Part shown: piece after piece, positions 45,235 through 54,124 of the stretch
Layout of the letters: every line of letters begins with the position of its first letter
Numbering within the stretch: position 1 is the first letter of the stretch
DNA from: Mangrovactinospora gilvigrisea
GTDB lineage: Bacteria; Actinomycetota; Actinomycetes; Streptomycetales; Streptomycetaceae
Assembly: GCF_001879105.1 (NCBI RefSeq)
Contig: NZ_MLCF01000011.1
Span: 54,396-118,395 of the forward strand
Length of the DNA: 64,000 nucleotides
Direction: 5' to 3'
Program-made: the position numbers and the translations under genes
The notes under the pieces: model-generated
Databases searched by the model: none
The model's input: only the letters and a program-made list of their open reading frames with translations
Told to the model about the DNA's origin: nothing

Positions 45235-46086
45235 ATGCCACACACAGACGAAATCCGCGAGGAGGTTCGCCGCCTCCGGCGCGCGGGCCTCAGCGGCCAG
45301 GGCATCGCGGCCGCGACGGGGGTGCCGCTGTCGACGGTCCGCGACTGGTGCAGGGGCATCCCCGCGCCGGGGTGGACACGGCGGCCCAACGCCAAGGACG
45401 AGGTGCGGGAGCGGGCGAGGGAGCTGCGCCTCGCGGGGAGGACGTATCCGCAGATCGCGGCGGAACTGGGAGTGTCGAAGAGCTCGGTCTCCCTGTGGGT
45501 CCGGGATCTGCCGCACCCGACGGTGACGCCGGAGGGCCTGGAGCAGCGGCGGCAGGCGATCCAGGCCAACTGGGACGAGGTCAACCGCATCCGCGACATC
45601 GAGCGGCAGCGGGTGAAGCGCGAGGCCGCGAGCGAGGTGGGCGCGCTGACAGATCGTGAGCTGATGCTGATCGGCGCGGCGCTCTACTGGGCGGAGGGCG
45701 CGAAGGACAAGCCGTACCGGCGGTTCGAGAGACTGGTGTTCATCAACAGCGACCCCGACGTCATCGATGTGCACCTGCGATGGCTGGAGCTGATGGGTGT
45801 CGCCAGGGAGGACCGCAGGTTCCGGGTCTCGATCCACGAGCGCGCCGACGTGGCGGGGGCCGAGCGGTTCTGGGCCGAGCGGGTCGGGGTTCGCGTCGAG
45901 GACCTCAACAAGACCAATCTCAAGAAGCACAACCCGACGACGGCCCGCAAGAACACCGGCGAGCACTACCGAGGCTGCCTGACGGTCTCGGTTGTCCAGA
46001 GCAGAGACCGGTACCGTCGCATGGAGGGGTGGTGGTACGGCATAGTAGAGGGCGCCGAGGCGAATCAGCGCGCGACAAGTGCATGA
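45235..46086 (+). CDS. Protein with two HTH motifs and a LAGLIDADG-like C-terminal region
   Basis: A 283-residue protein from ATG 45235. Two Hin/resolvase-like HTH motifs sit at about residues 5-42 (RRAGLSGQGIAAATGVPLST) and 55-95 (LAGRTYPQIAAELGVSKSSV). The C-terminal 130 residues contain LIGAALYWAEGAK and a second copy-like stretch FINSDPDVIDVHLRWLELMGV. This looks like the LAGLIDADG homing-endonuclease fold in degenerate form. The family is widespread in actinomycetes but I know of no tested function. It ends only 21 bases before tRNA-Gln, on the same strand. Confidence 0.6.
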   Translation: MPHTDEIREEVRRLRRAGLSGQGIAAATGVPLSTVRDWCRGIPAPGWTRRPNAKDEVRERARELRLAGRTYPQIAAELGVSKSSVSLWVRDLPHPTVTPEGLEQRRQAIQANWDEVNRIRDIERQRVKREAASEVGALTDRELMLIGAALYWAEGAKDKPYRRFERLVFINSDPDVIDVHLRWLELMGVAREDRRFRVSIHERADVAGAERFWAERVGVRVEDLNKTNLKKHNPTTARKNTGEHYRGCLTVSVVQSRDRYRRMEGWWYGIVEGAEANQRATSA

Positions 46087-46107
46087 TGTCCGTTTCGGGC
46101 GAAATGA

Positions 46108-46179
46108 TCCGCCGTGGTGTAATTGGCAGCACTGCACCCTTTGAAGGTGTTTGTCCTGGTTCGAGTCCAGGCGGCGGAA
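46108..46179 (+). tRNA. tRNA-Gln (anticodon UUG)
   Basis: 72 bases fold as a tRNA: acceptor TCCGCCG/CGGCGGA, D arm GTG/CAC, anticodon stem GCACC/GGTGT with loop CTTTGAA giving UUG, T arm CCTGG-TTCGAGT-CCAGG, discriminator A. CCA is not encoded. It lies between the two-HTH gene and glmU, all in the same direction. Confidence 0.95.
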
Positions 46180-46271
46180 CCTCAGTCGGTTCGAGTCCCG
46201 GCGACTCGCCCCCGATACCCTCGGTCTGTCGTCCCATCAGCACAACCAACGACGCCGAGGAGACCTCCGCC

Positions 46272-47744
46272 GTGACCCACGTCCGACCGGCCGCCGTCAT
46301 CGTCCTCGCCGCAGGCAACGGCACCCGCATGAAGTCCGCGCTCGTCAAGACGATGCACGCCGTCGCCGGGCGGCCGCTGGTGGGTCATGTGACCGCCGCC
46401 GGGCAGGGGCTGGGGCCGGAGCAGCTCGCCGTGGTCGTCGGCTGCCAGGCCGACACCGTCACCGCCTACCTCGCCGAGGCGTTCCCCGAGGTCAAAGCCG
46501 TCTACCAGGCCGAGCAGCTCGGCACCGGGCACGCCACCCGGATCGCGCTGGAGGCGCTGGAGAGCGTCGACGGCACGGTGATCGTCTCGACCGGCGACAC
46601 CCCGCTGCTCACCACCGACTCGCTGCAGCGCCTCGCCGACGGGCACGCCGCGGACGGCAACGCCGTCACCGTGCTCACCGCGGACGTCGCCGACCCCACC
46701 GGCTACGGCCGCGTCGTCCGGGACGCCGACGGGTCCGTCACCGGCATCGTCGAGCACAAGGACGCCACCGCGGAGCAGCGCGCCGTCACCGAGATCAACT
46801 CCGGCATCTTCGCCTTCGACGGCAAGCTGCTCGCCGAGGCGCTCACCCAGGTCAGGGCGGACAACAGCCAGGGCGAGGAGTACCTCACCGACGTGCTGGG
46901 CATCCTGCGCGCCGCCGGCCACCGGGTGGGCGCCGCGCTCGGCGCCGACCACCGCGAGTTCCTCGGCGTCAACGACCGGGTGCAGCTCGCCGCCGCCCGC
47001 CGGCTGCTCAACGAGCGGCTGGTCGAGGCGGCGATGCGGGCCGGCGTCACCGTCGTCGACCCGGCCACCGCGCTGCTGGAGGTGGGCGTCACCTTCGAGC
47101 CGGACGCGGTGGTGCACCCCAACACCCAGCTGCACGGCTCCACCCACCTCGGCGCGGGCTGCGAGGTCGGCCCCAACTCCACGCTCACCGACACCCGGGT
47201 GGGCGCCGGCGCCACCGTGAGCAACACCACCTCGCTCGGCGCCCGGATCGGGGACGGCGCCACCGTCGGCCCCTACGCCTACCTGCGGCCGGGCACCGTG
47301 CTGGGCGCCAAGGGCAAGATCGGCACCTATGTCGAGACCAAGAACGCCGACATCGGCGCGGGCTCGAAGGTGCCGCACCTGTCCTACGTCGGCGACGCCA
47401 CCATCGGCGAGGGCACCAACATCGGCGCGGCCTCGGTCTTCGTCAACTACGACGGCGTCAACAAGCACCACACCACCGTCGGTTCGCACTGCCGGATGGG
47501 CAGCGACAACATGTATGTGGCGCCCATCACCGTCGGGGACGGCGCCTACTCCGGCGCCGGCTCGGTGCTGACCAAGGACGTTCCGTCCGGTTCGCTCGCC
47601 GTCAACCGCGGCCAGCAGCGCAATGTCGAGGGCTGGGTGCTCCGCAAGCGGGCCGGCACGGCGGCCGCGGAGGCGGCGGAGCGGGCGGCGGCCGCGGGCC
47701 CGGTCGGGGATGCCGGGGACGAATCGCCCGAAGATCGCGGTTAG
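46272..47744 (+). CDS. glmU: Bifunctional GlmU: N-acetylglucosamine-1-phosphate uridyltransferase / glucosamine-1-phosphate acetyltransferase
   Basis: A 490-residue enzyme making UDP-GlcNAc for peptidoglycan. The pyrophosphorylase domain opens with VIVLAAGNGTRMKS at residue 9. It continues with QLGTGHA, STGDTPLLT near 108 and NSGIFAFD near 178. From about residue 255 a left-handed beta helix with hexapeptide repeats follows (VVHPNTQLHG, GPYAYLRPGTVLGAKGKIG, TNIGAASVFVNYDGVNKHHT). The last 30 residues are an Ala/Glu tail. GTG 46272 has GAGGAG 10 bases before. The next gene prs begins 79 bases later. Confidence 0.97.
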   Translation: MTHVRPAAVIVLAAGNGTRMKSALVKTMHAVAGRPLVGHVTAAGQGLGPEQLAVVVGCQADTVTAYLAEAFPEVKAVYQAEQLGTGHATRIALEALESVDGTVIVSTGDTPLLTTDSLQRLADGHAADGNAVTVLTADVADPTGYGRVVRDADGSVTGIVEHKDATAEQRAVTEINSGIFAFDGKLLAEALTQVRADNSQGEEYLTDVLGILRAAGHRVGAALGADHREFLGVNDRVQLAAARRLLNERLVEAAMRAGVTVVDPATALLEVGVTFEPDAVVHPNTQLHGSTHLGAGCEVGPNSTLTDTRVGAGATVSNTTSLGARIGDGATVGPYAYLRPGTVLGAKGKIGTYVETKNADIGAGSKVPHLSYVGDATIGEGTNIGAASVFVNYDGVNKHHTTVGSHCRMGSDNMYVAPITVGDGAYSGAGSVLTKDVPSGSLAVNRGQQRNVEGWVLRKRAGTAAAEAAERAAAAGPVGDAGDESPEDRG

Positions 47745-47823
47745 GGTTGTCTGGTACACCCCCCACCGGCGACCGGACACCCACCCGCGCGTGACGGGCG
47801 CTAGCGCAGCGAGGAGACGTGCA

Positions 47824-48798
47824 GTGACCGGCATTACCGCGTCCGGCGAGAAGAAACTCATGCTCTTCACCGGCCGCGCGCATCCCGCGCTGGCCAAGGA
47901 GGTGGCCTCGGAGCTGGGGGTGGACCTGGTTCCCACCAAGGCCATCGACTTCGCGAACGGCGAGACCTATGTGCGGTTCGACGAGTCGGTGCGCGGCAGC
48001 GACGCCTTCGTCATCCAGAGCCACACCTCGCCGATCAACAACTGGATCATGGAGCAGCTGCTCATGGTGGACGCGCTGAAGCGCGCCTCCGCCAAGCGGA
48101 TCACCGTGATCATGCCGTTCTACGGCTACGCCCGGCAGGACAAGAAGCACCGCGGGCGGGAGCCGATCTCGGCCCGTCTGATCGCCGACATGTTCAAGAC
48201 CGCGGGTGCCGACCGGCTGATGTCGGTCGATCTGCACACCGGTCAGATCCAGGGCTTCTTCGACGGCCCGGTCGACCATCTGTTCGCGCTGCCGATGCTC
48301 TCCGACTACGTCGGCGACCGCTACGAGCGGGAGTCGCTGACCGTGGTGTCGCCGGACGCCGGCCGGGTGCGCACCGCCGACCAGTGGTGCGACCGGCTGG
48401 GCGCGCCGCTGGCCATCGTCCACAAGCGGCGCGACCCGGACGTGGCCAACCAGGTCACCGTCCACGAGGTGGTCGGCAATGTGAAGGGCCGCACCTGCGT
48501 CCTGGTGGACGACATGATCGACACCGCGGGGACGATCTGCGCGGCGGCGGAGGCCCTGATGGCCAACGGCGCGGCGAAGGTGGTCGCGGCGGCGACGCAC
48601 CCGGTGCTCTCCGGCCCGGCCGTCGACCGGCTGAAGAACTCGCACATCAGCGAGCTGGTGGTCACCAACACGCTGCCCATCCCGGACGAGCGGCACTTCG
48701 ACACGCTCACCGTGCTCTCCATCGCGCCGCTGGTGGCGCGGGCGATCCGGGAGGTCTTCGAGGACGGCTCGGTGACCAGCCTCTTCGACCCGAAGTAG
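47824..48798 (+). CDS. prs: Ribose-phosphate pyrophosphokinase (PRPP synthase)
   Basis: A 324-residue enzyme making PRPP for nucleotide, His and Trp synthesis. Motifs: FANGETYVRFDESVRGSD near residue 40, MPFYGYARQDKKHRGREPI near 99 (ATP-binding flexible loop), VDLHTGQIQGFFD near 138, and the PRPP loop CVLVDDMIDTAGT near 226. GTG 47824 follows GAGGAG. It probably shares a transcript with glmU and ends at the hairpin at 48813. Confidence 0.97.
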   Translation: MTGITASGEKKLMLFTGRAHPALAKEVASELGVDLVPTKAIDFANGETYVRFDESVRGSDAFVIQSHTSPINNWIMEQLLMVDALKRASAKRITVIMPFYGYARQDKKHRGREPISARLIADMFKTAGADRLMSVDLHTGQIQGFFDGPVDHLFALPMLSDYVGDRYERESLTVVSPDAGRVRTADQWCDRLGAPLAIVHKRRDPDVANQVTVHEVVGNVKGRTCVLVDDMIDTAGTICAAAEALMANGAAKVVAAATHPVLSGPAVDRLKNSHISELVVTNTLPIPDERHFDTLTVLSIAPLVARAIREVFEDGSVTSLFDPK

Positions 48799-48812
48799 GG
48801 CACCCGCCGGGG

Positions 48813-48837
48813 ATCCGCGGCCCGCACGGCCGCGGAT
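48813..48837 (+). terminator. Terminator of glmU-prs
   Basis: Perfect 10-base arms ATCCGCGGCC and GGCCGCGGAT with a five-base loop, followed by TTTCC. It starts 14 bases after the prs stop codon. Confidence 0.75.
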
Positions 48838-49045
48838 TTCCGGCATCCCGCACCTTCCGGGTAGACTCCCCGGGATGCCCGGCGAGGGAGCGCGCCCGGT
48901 CGACCGCGAGGCCGTCCAGGACGCGTGTCCGTGATCGACGTGCTGTGCCGCTCGTGCCGCTGCTGTGCTGCTCGGACGCTCGCCTGGCGAAGCAGACCCT
49001 CCGTCCGGTTCGACGCAGTTCGACCCCGCAGCGCAAGGAGCCCCC

Positions 49046-49654
49046 GTGGCCGCGATCAACATTCCCGCGAAGTCCCGCACCGAGTTCGGCAAGGGCGCCT
49101 CGCGCCGCCTGCGCGCCGAGTCCCGCGTGCCGGCCGTTGTCTACGGCCACGGCTCCGAGCCGGTTCACCTGCACGTTCCCGGCCACGAGCTGATGATGGC
49201 CCTGAAGAACTCCAACGCGCTCATCGAGCTGCAGGTCGAGGGCGGCGACAACCAGCTGGTGCTGCCGAAGGCCGTGCAGCGCGATGTCCTCAAGGGCTTC
49301 CTGGAGCACGTGGACTTCCTCGTCGTCAAGCGCGGCGAGAAGGTCACCGTCGAGGCCCCGATCCACGTCGAGGGCGAGCTGGCCTCCGGCCCGAACCTGC
49401 TGGAGCACGTCCTCAACACCCTCCCCATCGAGGCCGAGGCGACCCACATTCCCGAGTCCGTGACGGTCTCCGTCGAGGGCCTGGCCGCCGGCGACGCCGT
49501 GCAGGCCAAGGACATCACCCTGCCCGAGGGCGTCTCGCTCGCCATCGAGGGCGACGACGTCGTGCTGCAGGTCGTGGCCGCGCAGGCCGAGGAGGCCCCG
49601 GCCGAGGAGGCCGAGGAGGCCGCGGCCGAGGGCGAGGAGGCCGCCGAGGCCTGA
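49046..49654 (+). CDS. rplY: 50S ribosomal protein L25 (general stress protein Ctc type)
   Basis: A 202-residue ribosomal protein binding 5S rRNA. The L25 domain fills the first 90 residues (RTEFGKGASRRLRAESRVPAVVYG, LVLPKAVQRDVLKGFLEHVDF). The TL5/Ctc C-terminal beta domain follows (VTVEAPIHVEGE ... LPEGVSLAI). The tail is Ala/Glu-rich. GTG 49046 lies five bases from AAGGAG. pth follows in the same direction, the usual neighbour. Confidence 0.96.
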   Translation: MAAINIPAKSRTEFGKGASRRLRAESRVPAVVYGHGSEPVHLHVPGHELMMALKNSNALIELQVEGGDNQLVLPKAVQRDVLKGFLEHVDFLVVKRGEKVTVEAPIHVEGELASGPNLLEHVLNTLPIEAEATHIPESVTVSVEGLAAGDAVQAKDITLPEGVSLAIEGDDVVLQVVAAQAEEAPAEEAEEAAAEGEEAAEA

Positions 49655-49718
49655 GCCCGGCGGACGGTTTCGTCTTCCTCTTCATCCGGCCCGATCCCGA
49701 ACGGGAGTTCAAGAGATC

Positions 49719-50342
49719 GTGAGCGCGTCCACCTCGTCGCGCGCCGGTGACGCCCAGGGGCCCGCGGACACCGCGGGCCCCTGGCTCGTCGCCGGGCTCG
49801 GCAACCCCGGTCCCGAGTACGCGGGGAACCGGCACAACATCGGCTTCATGGTCGCGGACCTGCTGGCCGAGCGGCTCGGCGCGTCCTTCAAGGCGCACCG
49901 GGCGCGGGCCCGGGTGGCCGAGGGCCGGCTCGGCATCGGCGGGCCGCGGCTGGTGCTCGCCGAGCCGATGAGCTATATGAACACCTCCGGGGGGCCGGTC
50001 ACCGCGCTCCTGGACTTCTACAAGATCCCGTCGTCCCGGCTGATCGCGATCCACGACGAGCTGGACATCGACTACGGGACGCTGCGGCTGAAGCGCGGCG
50101 GCGGCGACAACGGCCACAACGGGCTGAAGTCGCTCACCAAGGCGCTGGGCCCGGAGTACTTCCGGGTGCGCTGCGGCATCGGCCGCCCGCCGGGCCGGAT
50201 GGAGGTCGCCTCGTTCGTGCTGCGGGACTTCTCCTCCACCGAGAAGAAGGACCTGGAGTGGTTCGTGGACCGGGCCGCGGACGCCACGGAGGCGCTGATC
50301 ACCCAGGGGTTGGAGCGGGCGCAGTCCGCGTTCAACTCCTGA
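49719..50342 (+). CDS. pth: Peptidyl-tRNA hydrolase
   Basis: A 207-residue enzyme that frees tRNA from drop-off peptidyl-tRNA. The active-site stretch GLGNPGPEYAGNRHNIGFMV (catalytic His) is at residues 26-45. AEPMSYMNTSGG, HDELDIDYG and GGGDNGHNGLKSL follow in the normal order. The first 20 residues are an extra polar extension. GTG 49719 has only a weak AAGAGA site. A hairpin overlaps its stop codon. Confidence 0.96.
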   Translation: MSASTSSRAGDAQGPADTAGPWLVAGLGNPGPEYAGNRHNIGFMVADLLAERLGASFKAHRARARVAEGRLGIGGPRLVLAEPMSYMNTSGGPVTALLDFYKIPSSRLIAIHDELDIDYGTLRLKRGGGDNGHNGLKSLTKALGPEYFRVRCGIGRPPGRMEVASFVLRDFSSTEKKDLEWFVDRAADATEALITQGLERAQSAFNS

Positions 50343-50358
50343 GCCTCCGCTCAGGAGT
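50335..50358 (+). terminator. Hairpin overlapping the pth stop codon
   Basis: Perfect 10-base arms ACTCCTGAGC and GCTCAGGAGT with a four-base loop. The left arm contains the TGA stop of pth (50340-50342). No T tract follows. Confidence 0.55.
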
Positions 50359-50414
50359 GATGGCCCGTCCCTCGCGTTGACATCCGTCCCCCGTTCCCGA
50401 AGGATCGGCGGACC

Positions 50415-50879
50415 ATGGTCAAGAGCAATGCGGCGGGGCGTCGCCTGAAGGTGGTCTTCTTCGAGCTGGTGGTCCTGGTGCTGCTGGTGTCCGGTTTCTG
50501 GATGGGCGTCAAGGGCACCCAGGACGCCACCGGTTCGACGCGGGTGCGCGGCAGCATGGCGGTGGCCGCCTGCTCCACCACCAGCGGCTGCACGGGGACG
50601 TTCACGCCGGACAGGAGCGGCGACAGCGCGCCCCGGACGGTGCGGATCTCCACCATCGCGGCGCACAAGGGCGAGAAGGTCGCGGTGGCGCTGCGCCCCG
50701 GGACGAACGTGGCGGTGCGCACCGGAGTGGCCGGATTCCTGCTCGCCTGGGTGGTGTTCGGCGGGGCGCTGCTGCTGGGCGGGCTGCTGCTGCGGCTGGG
50801 TGCGGGCCTGCCGCGTCCTGCGGGGGCGCTGGCGCTGGCGGGTGCGGTGGTGCTGGGCGCGGCCTGGTTGGGGCGCTAG
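50415..50879 (+). CDS. Hypothetical membrane protein
   Basis: A 154-residue protein starting at ATG 50415 after GAAGGA. A first membrane segment lies at about residues 13-31 (VVFFELVVLVLLVSGFWMG), an extracytoplasmic part with two Cys (ACSTTSGCTG), then two segments (VAGFLLAWVVFGGALLLGG and the Ala/Leu-rich end). I do not recognise the family. Confidence 0.6.
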   Translation: MVKSNAAGRRLKVVFFELVVLVLLVSGFWMGVKGTQDATGSTRVRGSMAVAACSTTSGCTGTFTPDRSGDSAPRTVRISTIAAHKGEKVAVALRPGTNVAVRTGVAGFLLAWVVFGGALLLGGLLLRLGAGLPRPAGALALAGAVVLGAAWLGR

Positions 50880-51062
50880 AGGCCCGCGGGGCGCTGGGGA
50901 TTCTGTGATCCATCTGTGACCGTCGTTGCGCAACCTTGCGCGGACGGCGCGAATCCAGATAGGTGGGGGTGTGCCGCATCCACCCCTCCGTGCGTTTTTG
51001 TCCTGAACATCCCATGCACGGTCAACTCTTCCCTGCCACAAGAGAATCCCCGGGGTATCTCG

Positions 51063-51833
51063 ATGACCATCCCCTTCATACGCCGCTCGGCCCGTGTCGC
51101 GGCGGTCCTGCCGCTCGCCGCCGGCCTGGTCTGGGCCGCGCCCTCCGCGTTCGCCGCGGCGCCGGGCGACAACGGCGACGTCAAGATCCACAAGGACAGC
51201 ACGCCGCCGGACGACCAGCGCAACGAGCCGCATGTCTGCGCGTTCTACCTGGACGGCTTCAACTTCGACGGCAGCCAGAAGGTCGACTGGCGGATCGCCG
51301 CCTGGGCGCCCACCGGCCCCAAGGGCGAGGTGGTGAAGACCGGTTCGCTGACGCTGGACGCCGCCGGCCAGGGCCGCACCGACGTCATGACGCTGCCCGA
51401 CGGGCACTACAAGCTGTACTGGAACTTCGACGGCGAGCACGGCCGGGCGAAGCAGAAGGTGTTCTGGGTGGAGTGCGGCACCTCCGGCGGCGGCACCACG
51501 ACGCCCTCCCCGTCGGCGAGCGCCACCCCGCCGACCACCACCCCGAGCACGCCGGCCGCCACCCCGCCGGCCGGCGGCGGGACGTCCACGCCGACCGCGT
51601 CGCCGAGCACGCCCGCGGGCAGCACCGCGCCGTCCGCCTCGGCGTCCTCGCCCGGCTCTACGGCCCCGGCGGGGGACACCACGGCCACCCCGGCGCCGTC
51701 CCCGTCCACGGGCGGTGACTCGCTCGCCGAGACCGGCAGCAACGGCCCGCTCTACGCCGGGCTGGCCGGCGTCGCCGCGGTGCTGGTCGCCGCCGGCGCC
51801 TGGCTGATGCGCCGCCGCGCGACCCGCGGCTGA
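51063..51833 (+). CDS. Secreted, sortase-anchored protein (LAETG motif)
   Basis: A 256-residue wall protein. Signal peptide at residues 1-31 ending SAFAAAP. The mature domain of about 110 residues (DVKIHKDSTPPDDQRNEPHVCAFYLDGF ... FWVECG) has two Cys that may pair and a beta-rich, SpaA/Cna-like look. A Thr/Pro/Ser linker of about 85 residues follows. LAETG near residue 222 is followed by a membrane segment and RRRATRG, the sorting signal for class E sortases. Function of the head domain unknown. ATG 51063 lacks a strong ribosome site; the frame is open further upstream. Confidence 0.82.
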   Translation: MTIPFIRRSARVAAVLPLAAGLVWAAPSAFAAAPGDNGDVKIHKDSTPPDDQRNEPHVCAFYLDGFNFDGSQKVDWRIAAWAPTGPKGEVVKTGSLTLDAAGQGRTDVMTLPDGHYKLYWNFDGEHGRAKQKVFWVECGTSGGGTTTPSPSASATPPTTTPSTPAATPPAGGGTSTPTASPSTPAGSTAPSASASSPGSTAPAGDTTATPAPSPSTGGDSLAETGSNGPLYAGLAGVAAVLVAAGAWLMRRRATRG

Positions 51834-51841
51834 CACACCGT

Positions 51842-51891
51842 CGCCCCGGCACCCCCTGCCCTGCGCGGCAGGGCGGGTGGGTGCCGGGGCG
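51842..51891. terminator. Nested GC palindrome between the wall protein gene and galK
   Basis: Outer arms CGCCCCGGCACCC (51842-51854) and GGGTGCCGGGGCG (51879-51891) are exact; inner arms CCCTGCC and GGCAGGG pair as well. It lies between two convergent stops, so it can act on both strands. Member of the CCCCGGCACCCC family. Confidence 0.7.
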
Positions 51892-51932
51892 AAGGGGCGG
51901 CAGCAACAAGGCGCCGCGCCGCCCGCGGCGGC

Positions 51933-53117
51933 TCAGCCCAGGCGACGCGCCCCCGCCGACGGCACCGCCTCGAAGACCCGCGGCTCCCGGTAGCCCGCCG
52001 CGGCGAACGCCGCCTTCACGGACTCCGCGACCTTCTCCACCGCGTCCGCGTCCGCCAGGACGATCGCCGAGCCGCCGAAGCCGCCGCCCATCATCCGGGC
52101 GCCCAGCGCGCCGCCCGCGAGGGCGCCCTCCACGGCGGTGTCCAGCTCGGGCACCGAGACGCGGTAGTCGTCGCGGAGCGAGGCGTGCCCCTCGACCAGC
52201 AGCGGCCCGATCTCCCGGACGCGGCCCGCGTCCAGCAGCGCCACGACCTGCTCCACCCGGGCGTCCTCGGTGACCACATGGCGCGTCAGCCGGCGCAGCT
52301 CCGGGTCGTCCAGACGCGCCAGCGCCGCCTCCAGCCCGTCCAGCGGGACGTCCCGCAGCGCGGGGACGCCCAGCGCCGCCGCGGCGGCCTCGCAGCCGGC
52401 CCGGCGCTTGCCGTACTCGCCGTCCGCGTGCGAGTGCTTGACGAGGGTGTCGACGACCAGCAGCCGCAGCCCCTCGCCCACCAGGTCCAGCGGCACCTGA
52501 CGCGACGACAGGTCGCGGGTGTCGAGGAACATGGCGTGGCCCTCGGTGCAGCACAGCGACGCCATCTGGTCGAGGATCCCGGTGGGGGCGCCGATGAAGT
52601 CGTTCTCCACGTGCTGGGCCACCCGGGCCAGCTCGGGCCGGTCCAGGCCCAGGTCGAACAGCTCGTCGTAGGCGAGCGCGACTGCGCACTCGATGGCGTG
52701 CGAGGAGGACATCCCGCCGCCCACCGGCACCGTCGAGTCCAGGTAGAGGTCCGCGCCGGGCACCTGGTGCCCCTCGCGGCGCAGCTGCCAGACGACGCCG
52801 GCCAGGTGGCCGGCCCAGCCGGCCGGGCTGCCGGGCTGGACGGCGTCCAGGTCCGCCTCGATGACGGCGGCTCCGGCGCCGTCCACGGCCATCTGGGCGC
52901 TGACGATCCGCAGCCGGCCGTCCTCCCTCGGCCGCACCGCGAGGTACGCGGCGTGCGGCAGGGCGACGGGCAGCACGAAGCCCTCGTTGTAGTCGGTGTG
53001 CTCGCCGATGACGTTGGCGCGCCCGGGGGCGGCCCAGACGCCGGCGGGCTCCCCGCCGAAGACCTCGCCGAAGGCGGCCGCGACCTCCGCCGCGGTGCGC
53101 TGCACGGGCTCGCTCAA
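51933..53117 (-). CDS. galK: Galactokinase
   Basis: A 394-residue GHMP kinase that phosphorylates galactose at C1. Start TTG 53117 is placed by GGAGGAG five bases before it. It overlaps the galE stop as [25 protein letters not shown] (sugar binding) is near residue 30, the phosphate loop [13 protein letters not shown] near 127, MFLDTRDLS follows, and [18 protein letters not shown] closes the fold near 345. Last gene of galTEK; the palindrome at 51842 lies beyond. Confidence 0.96.
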   Translation of the reverse strand: MSEPVQRTAAEVAAAFGEVFGGEPAGVWAAPGRANVIGEHTDYNEGFVLPVALPHAAYLAVRPREDGRLRIVSAQMAVDGAGAAVIEADLDAVQPGSPAGWAGHLAGVVWQLRREGHQVPGADLYLDSTVPVGGGMSSSHAIECAVALAYDELFDLGLDRPELARVAQHVENDFIGAPTGILDQMASLCCTEGHAMFLDTRDLSSRQVPLDLVGEGLRLLVVDTLVKHSHADGEYGKRRAGCEAAAAALGVPALRDVPLDGLEAALARLDDPELRRLTRHVVTEDARVEQVVALLDAGRVREIGPLLVEGHASLRDDYRVSVPELDTAVEGALAGGALGARMMGGGFGGSAIVLADADAVEKVAESVKAAFAAAGYREPRVFEAVPSAGARRLG

Positions 53118-54124
53118 CTCTGCTCCTCCACTCCGTGGGCCTGGACGAAGAACCGCCAGGCGTCGGCGACGATGCCGTCGAGGTCGGTGCGGGTGGGCTG
53201 CCAGCCCAGCCGCTTGCGGGCGCGCTCGGAGGAGGCGACCAGCACGGCCGGGTCGCCGGCCCGGCGGTCGGCCTCGACGACCGGCACCTCGCGGCCGGTC
53301 ACCCGGCGGACGGTGTCGATGACCTGGCGCACCGAGAAGCCCTCGCCGTTGCCGAGGTTGCAGATCAGGTGCTCGCCCGCGGTGGAGTGGCGGAGCGCCA
53401 GCAGATGCGCCTCGGCGAGGTCGGCGACGTGGATGTAGTCGCGGATGCAGGTGCCGTCCGGCGTCGGGTAGTCGGTGCCGAAGACGGCGACGTTCTCGCG
53501 CAGCCCGGCGGCGGCGCGCAGCACCAGCGGGATGAGGTGGCTCTCCGGGTCGTGGCGCTCGCCGAACTCCCCGAAGGCGCCGGCCACGTTGAAGTAGCGC
53601 AGGCTGGTGGCGGCGAGCCCGTAGGCGGCGCAGTACGACCCGATGGTGTGGTCGATGGCCAGCTTGGTGGCCCCGTACGGGTTGGTGGGCGCCTGCGGCA
53701 GGTCCTCGGTGATGGGGACGGTGGCGGGCTCGCCGTAGACGGCGGCGGTGGAGGAGAAGACCAGCCGCCCGACGCCGGCCGCGCGCATCGCCGTCAGCAG
53801 CGCCAGCGTCCCGGCGACGTTGTTGGTCCAGTACTTCTCGGGGTTCGCGACCGACTCGCCGACCTGCGAGGAGGCGGCGAAGTGCAGCACGGCGGTGAAG
53901 CCCGCGCCGTCCAGCACCTTCGCGGCGTCCTGGATGCGGCCCTCGACGAACTCGGCGCCGGCCGGGACGGCCCCGCGGTGCCCGGTGGACAGGTCGTCGA
54001 GGACGGTGACGGCGTAGCCGTCGCGCAGCAGATGCGCGGCGACGACGCTGCCGACGTACCCGGCCCCGCCGGTGACCAGGACCTTCTCGCCGCTGCCGGC
54101 GGTACTGCTGGTGCTGCTGCTCAT
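53114..54124 (-). CDS. galE: UDP-glucose 4-epimerase
   Basis: A 336-residue extended SDR enzyme interconverting UDP-galactose and UDP-glucose. NAD motif [19 protein letters not shown] is near residue 15. FSSTAAVYG and the catalytic [11 protein letters not shown] near 155 follow, then [15 protein letters not shown] 54124 overlaps the galT stop (ATGA), and its own stop overlaps galK, so the three are translationally coupled. Confidence 0.96.
   Translation of the reverse strand: MSSSTSSTAGSGEKVLVTGGAGYVGSVVAAHLLRDGYAVTVLDDLSTGHRGAVPAGAEFVEGRIQDAAKVLDGAGFTAVLHFAASSQVGESVANPEKYWTNNVAGTLALLTAMRAAGVGRLVFSSTAAVYGEPATVPITEDLPQAPTNPYGATKLAIDHTIGSYCAAYGLAATSLRYFNVAGAFGEFGERHDPESHLIPLVLRAAAGLRENVAVFGTDYPTPDGTCIRDYIHVADLAEAHLLALRHSTAGEHLICNLGNGEGFSVRQVIDTVRRVTGREVPVVEADRRAGDPAVLVASSERARKRLGWQPTRTDLDGIVADAWRFFVQAHGVEEQS

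Noticed and set aside
45235..46179. Integrated element at tRNA-Gln
   Set aside because: No integrase and no convincing attachment repeat spanning an insert; only the short echo at 46188, reported separately.
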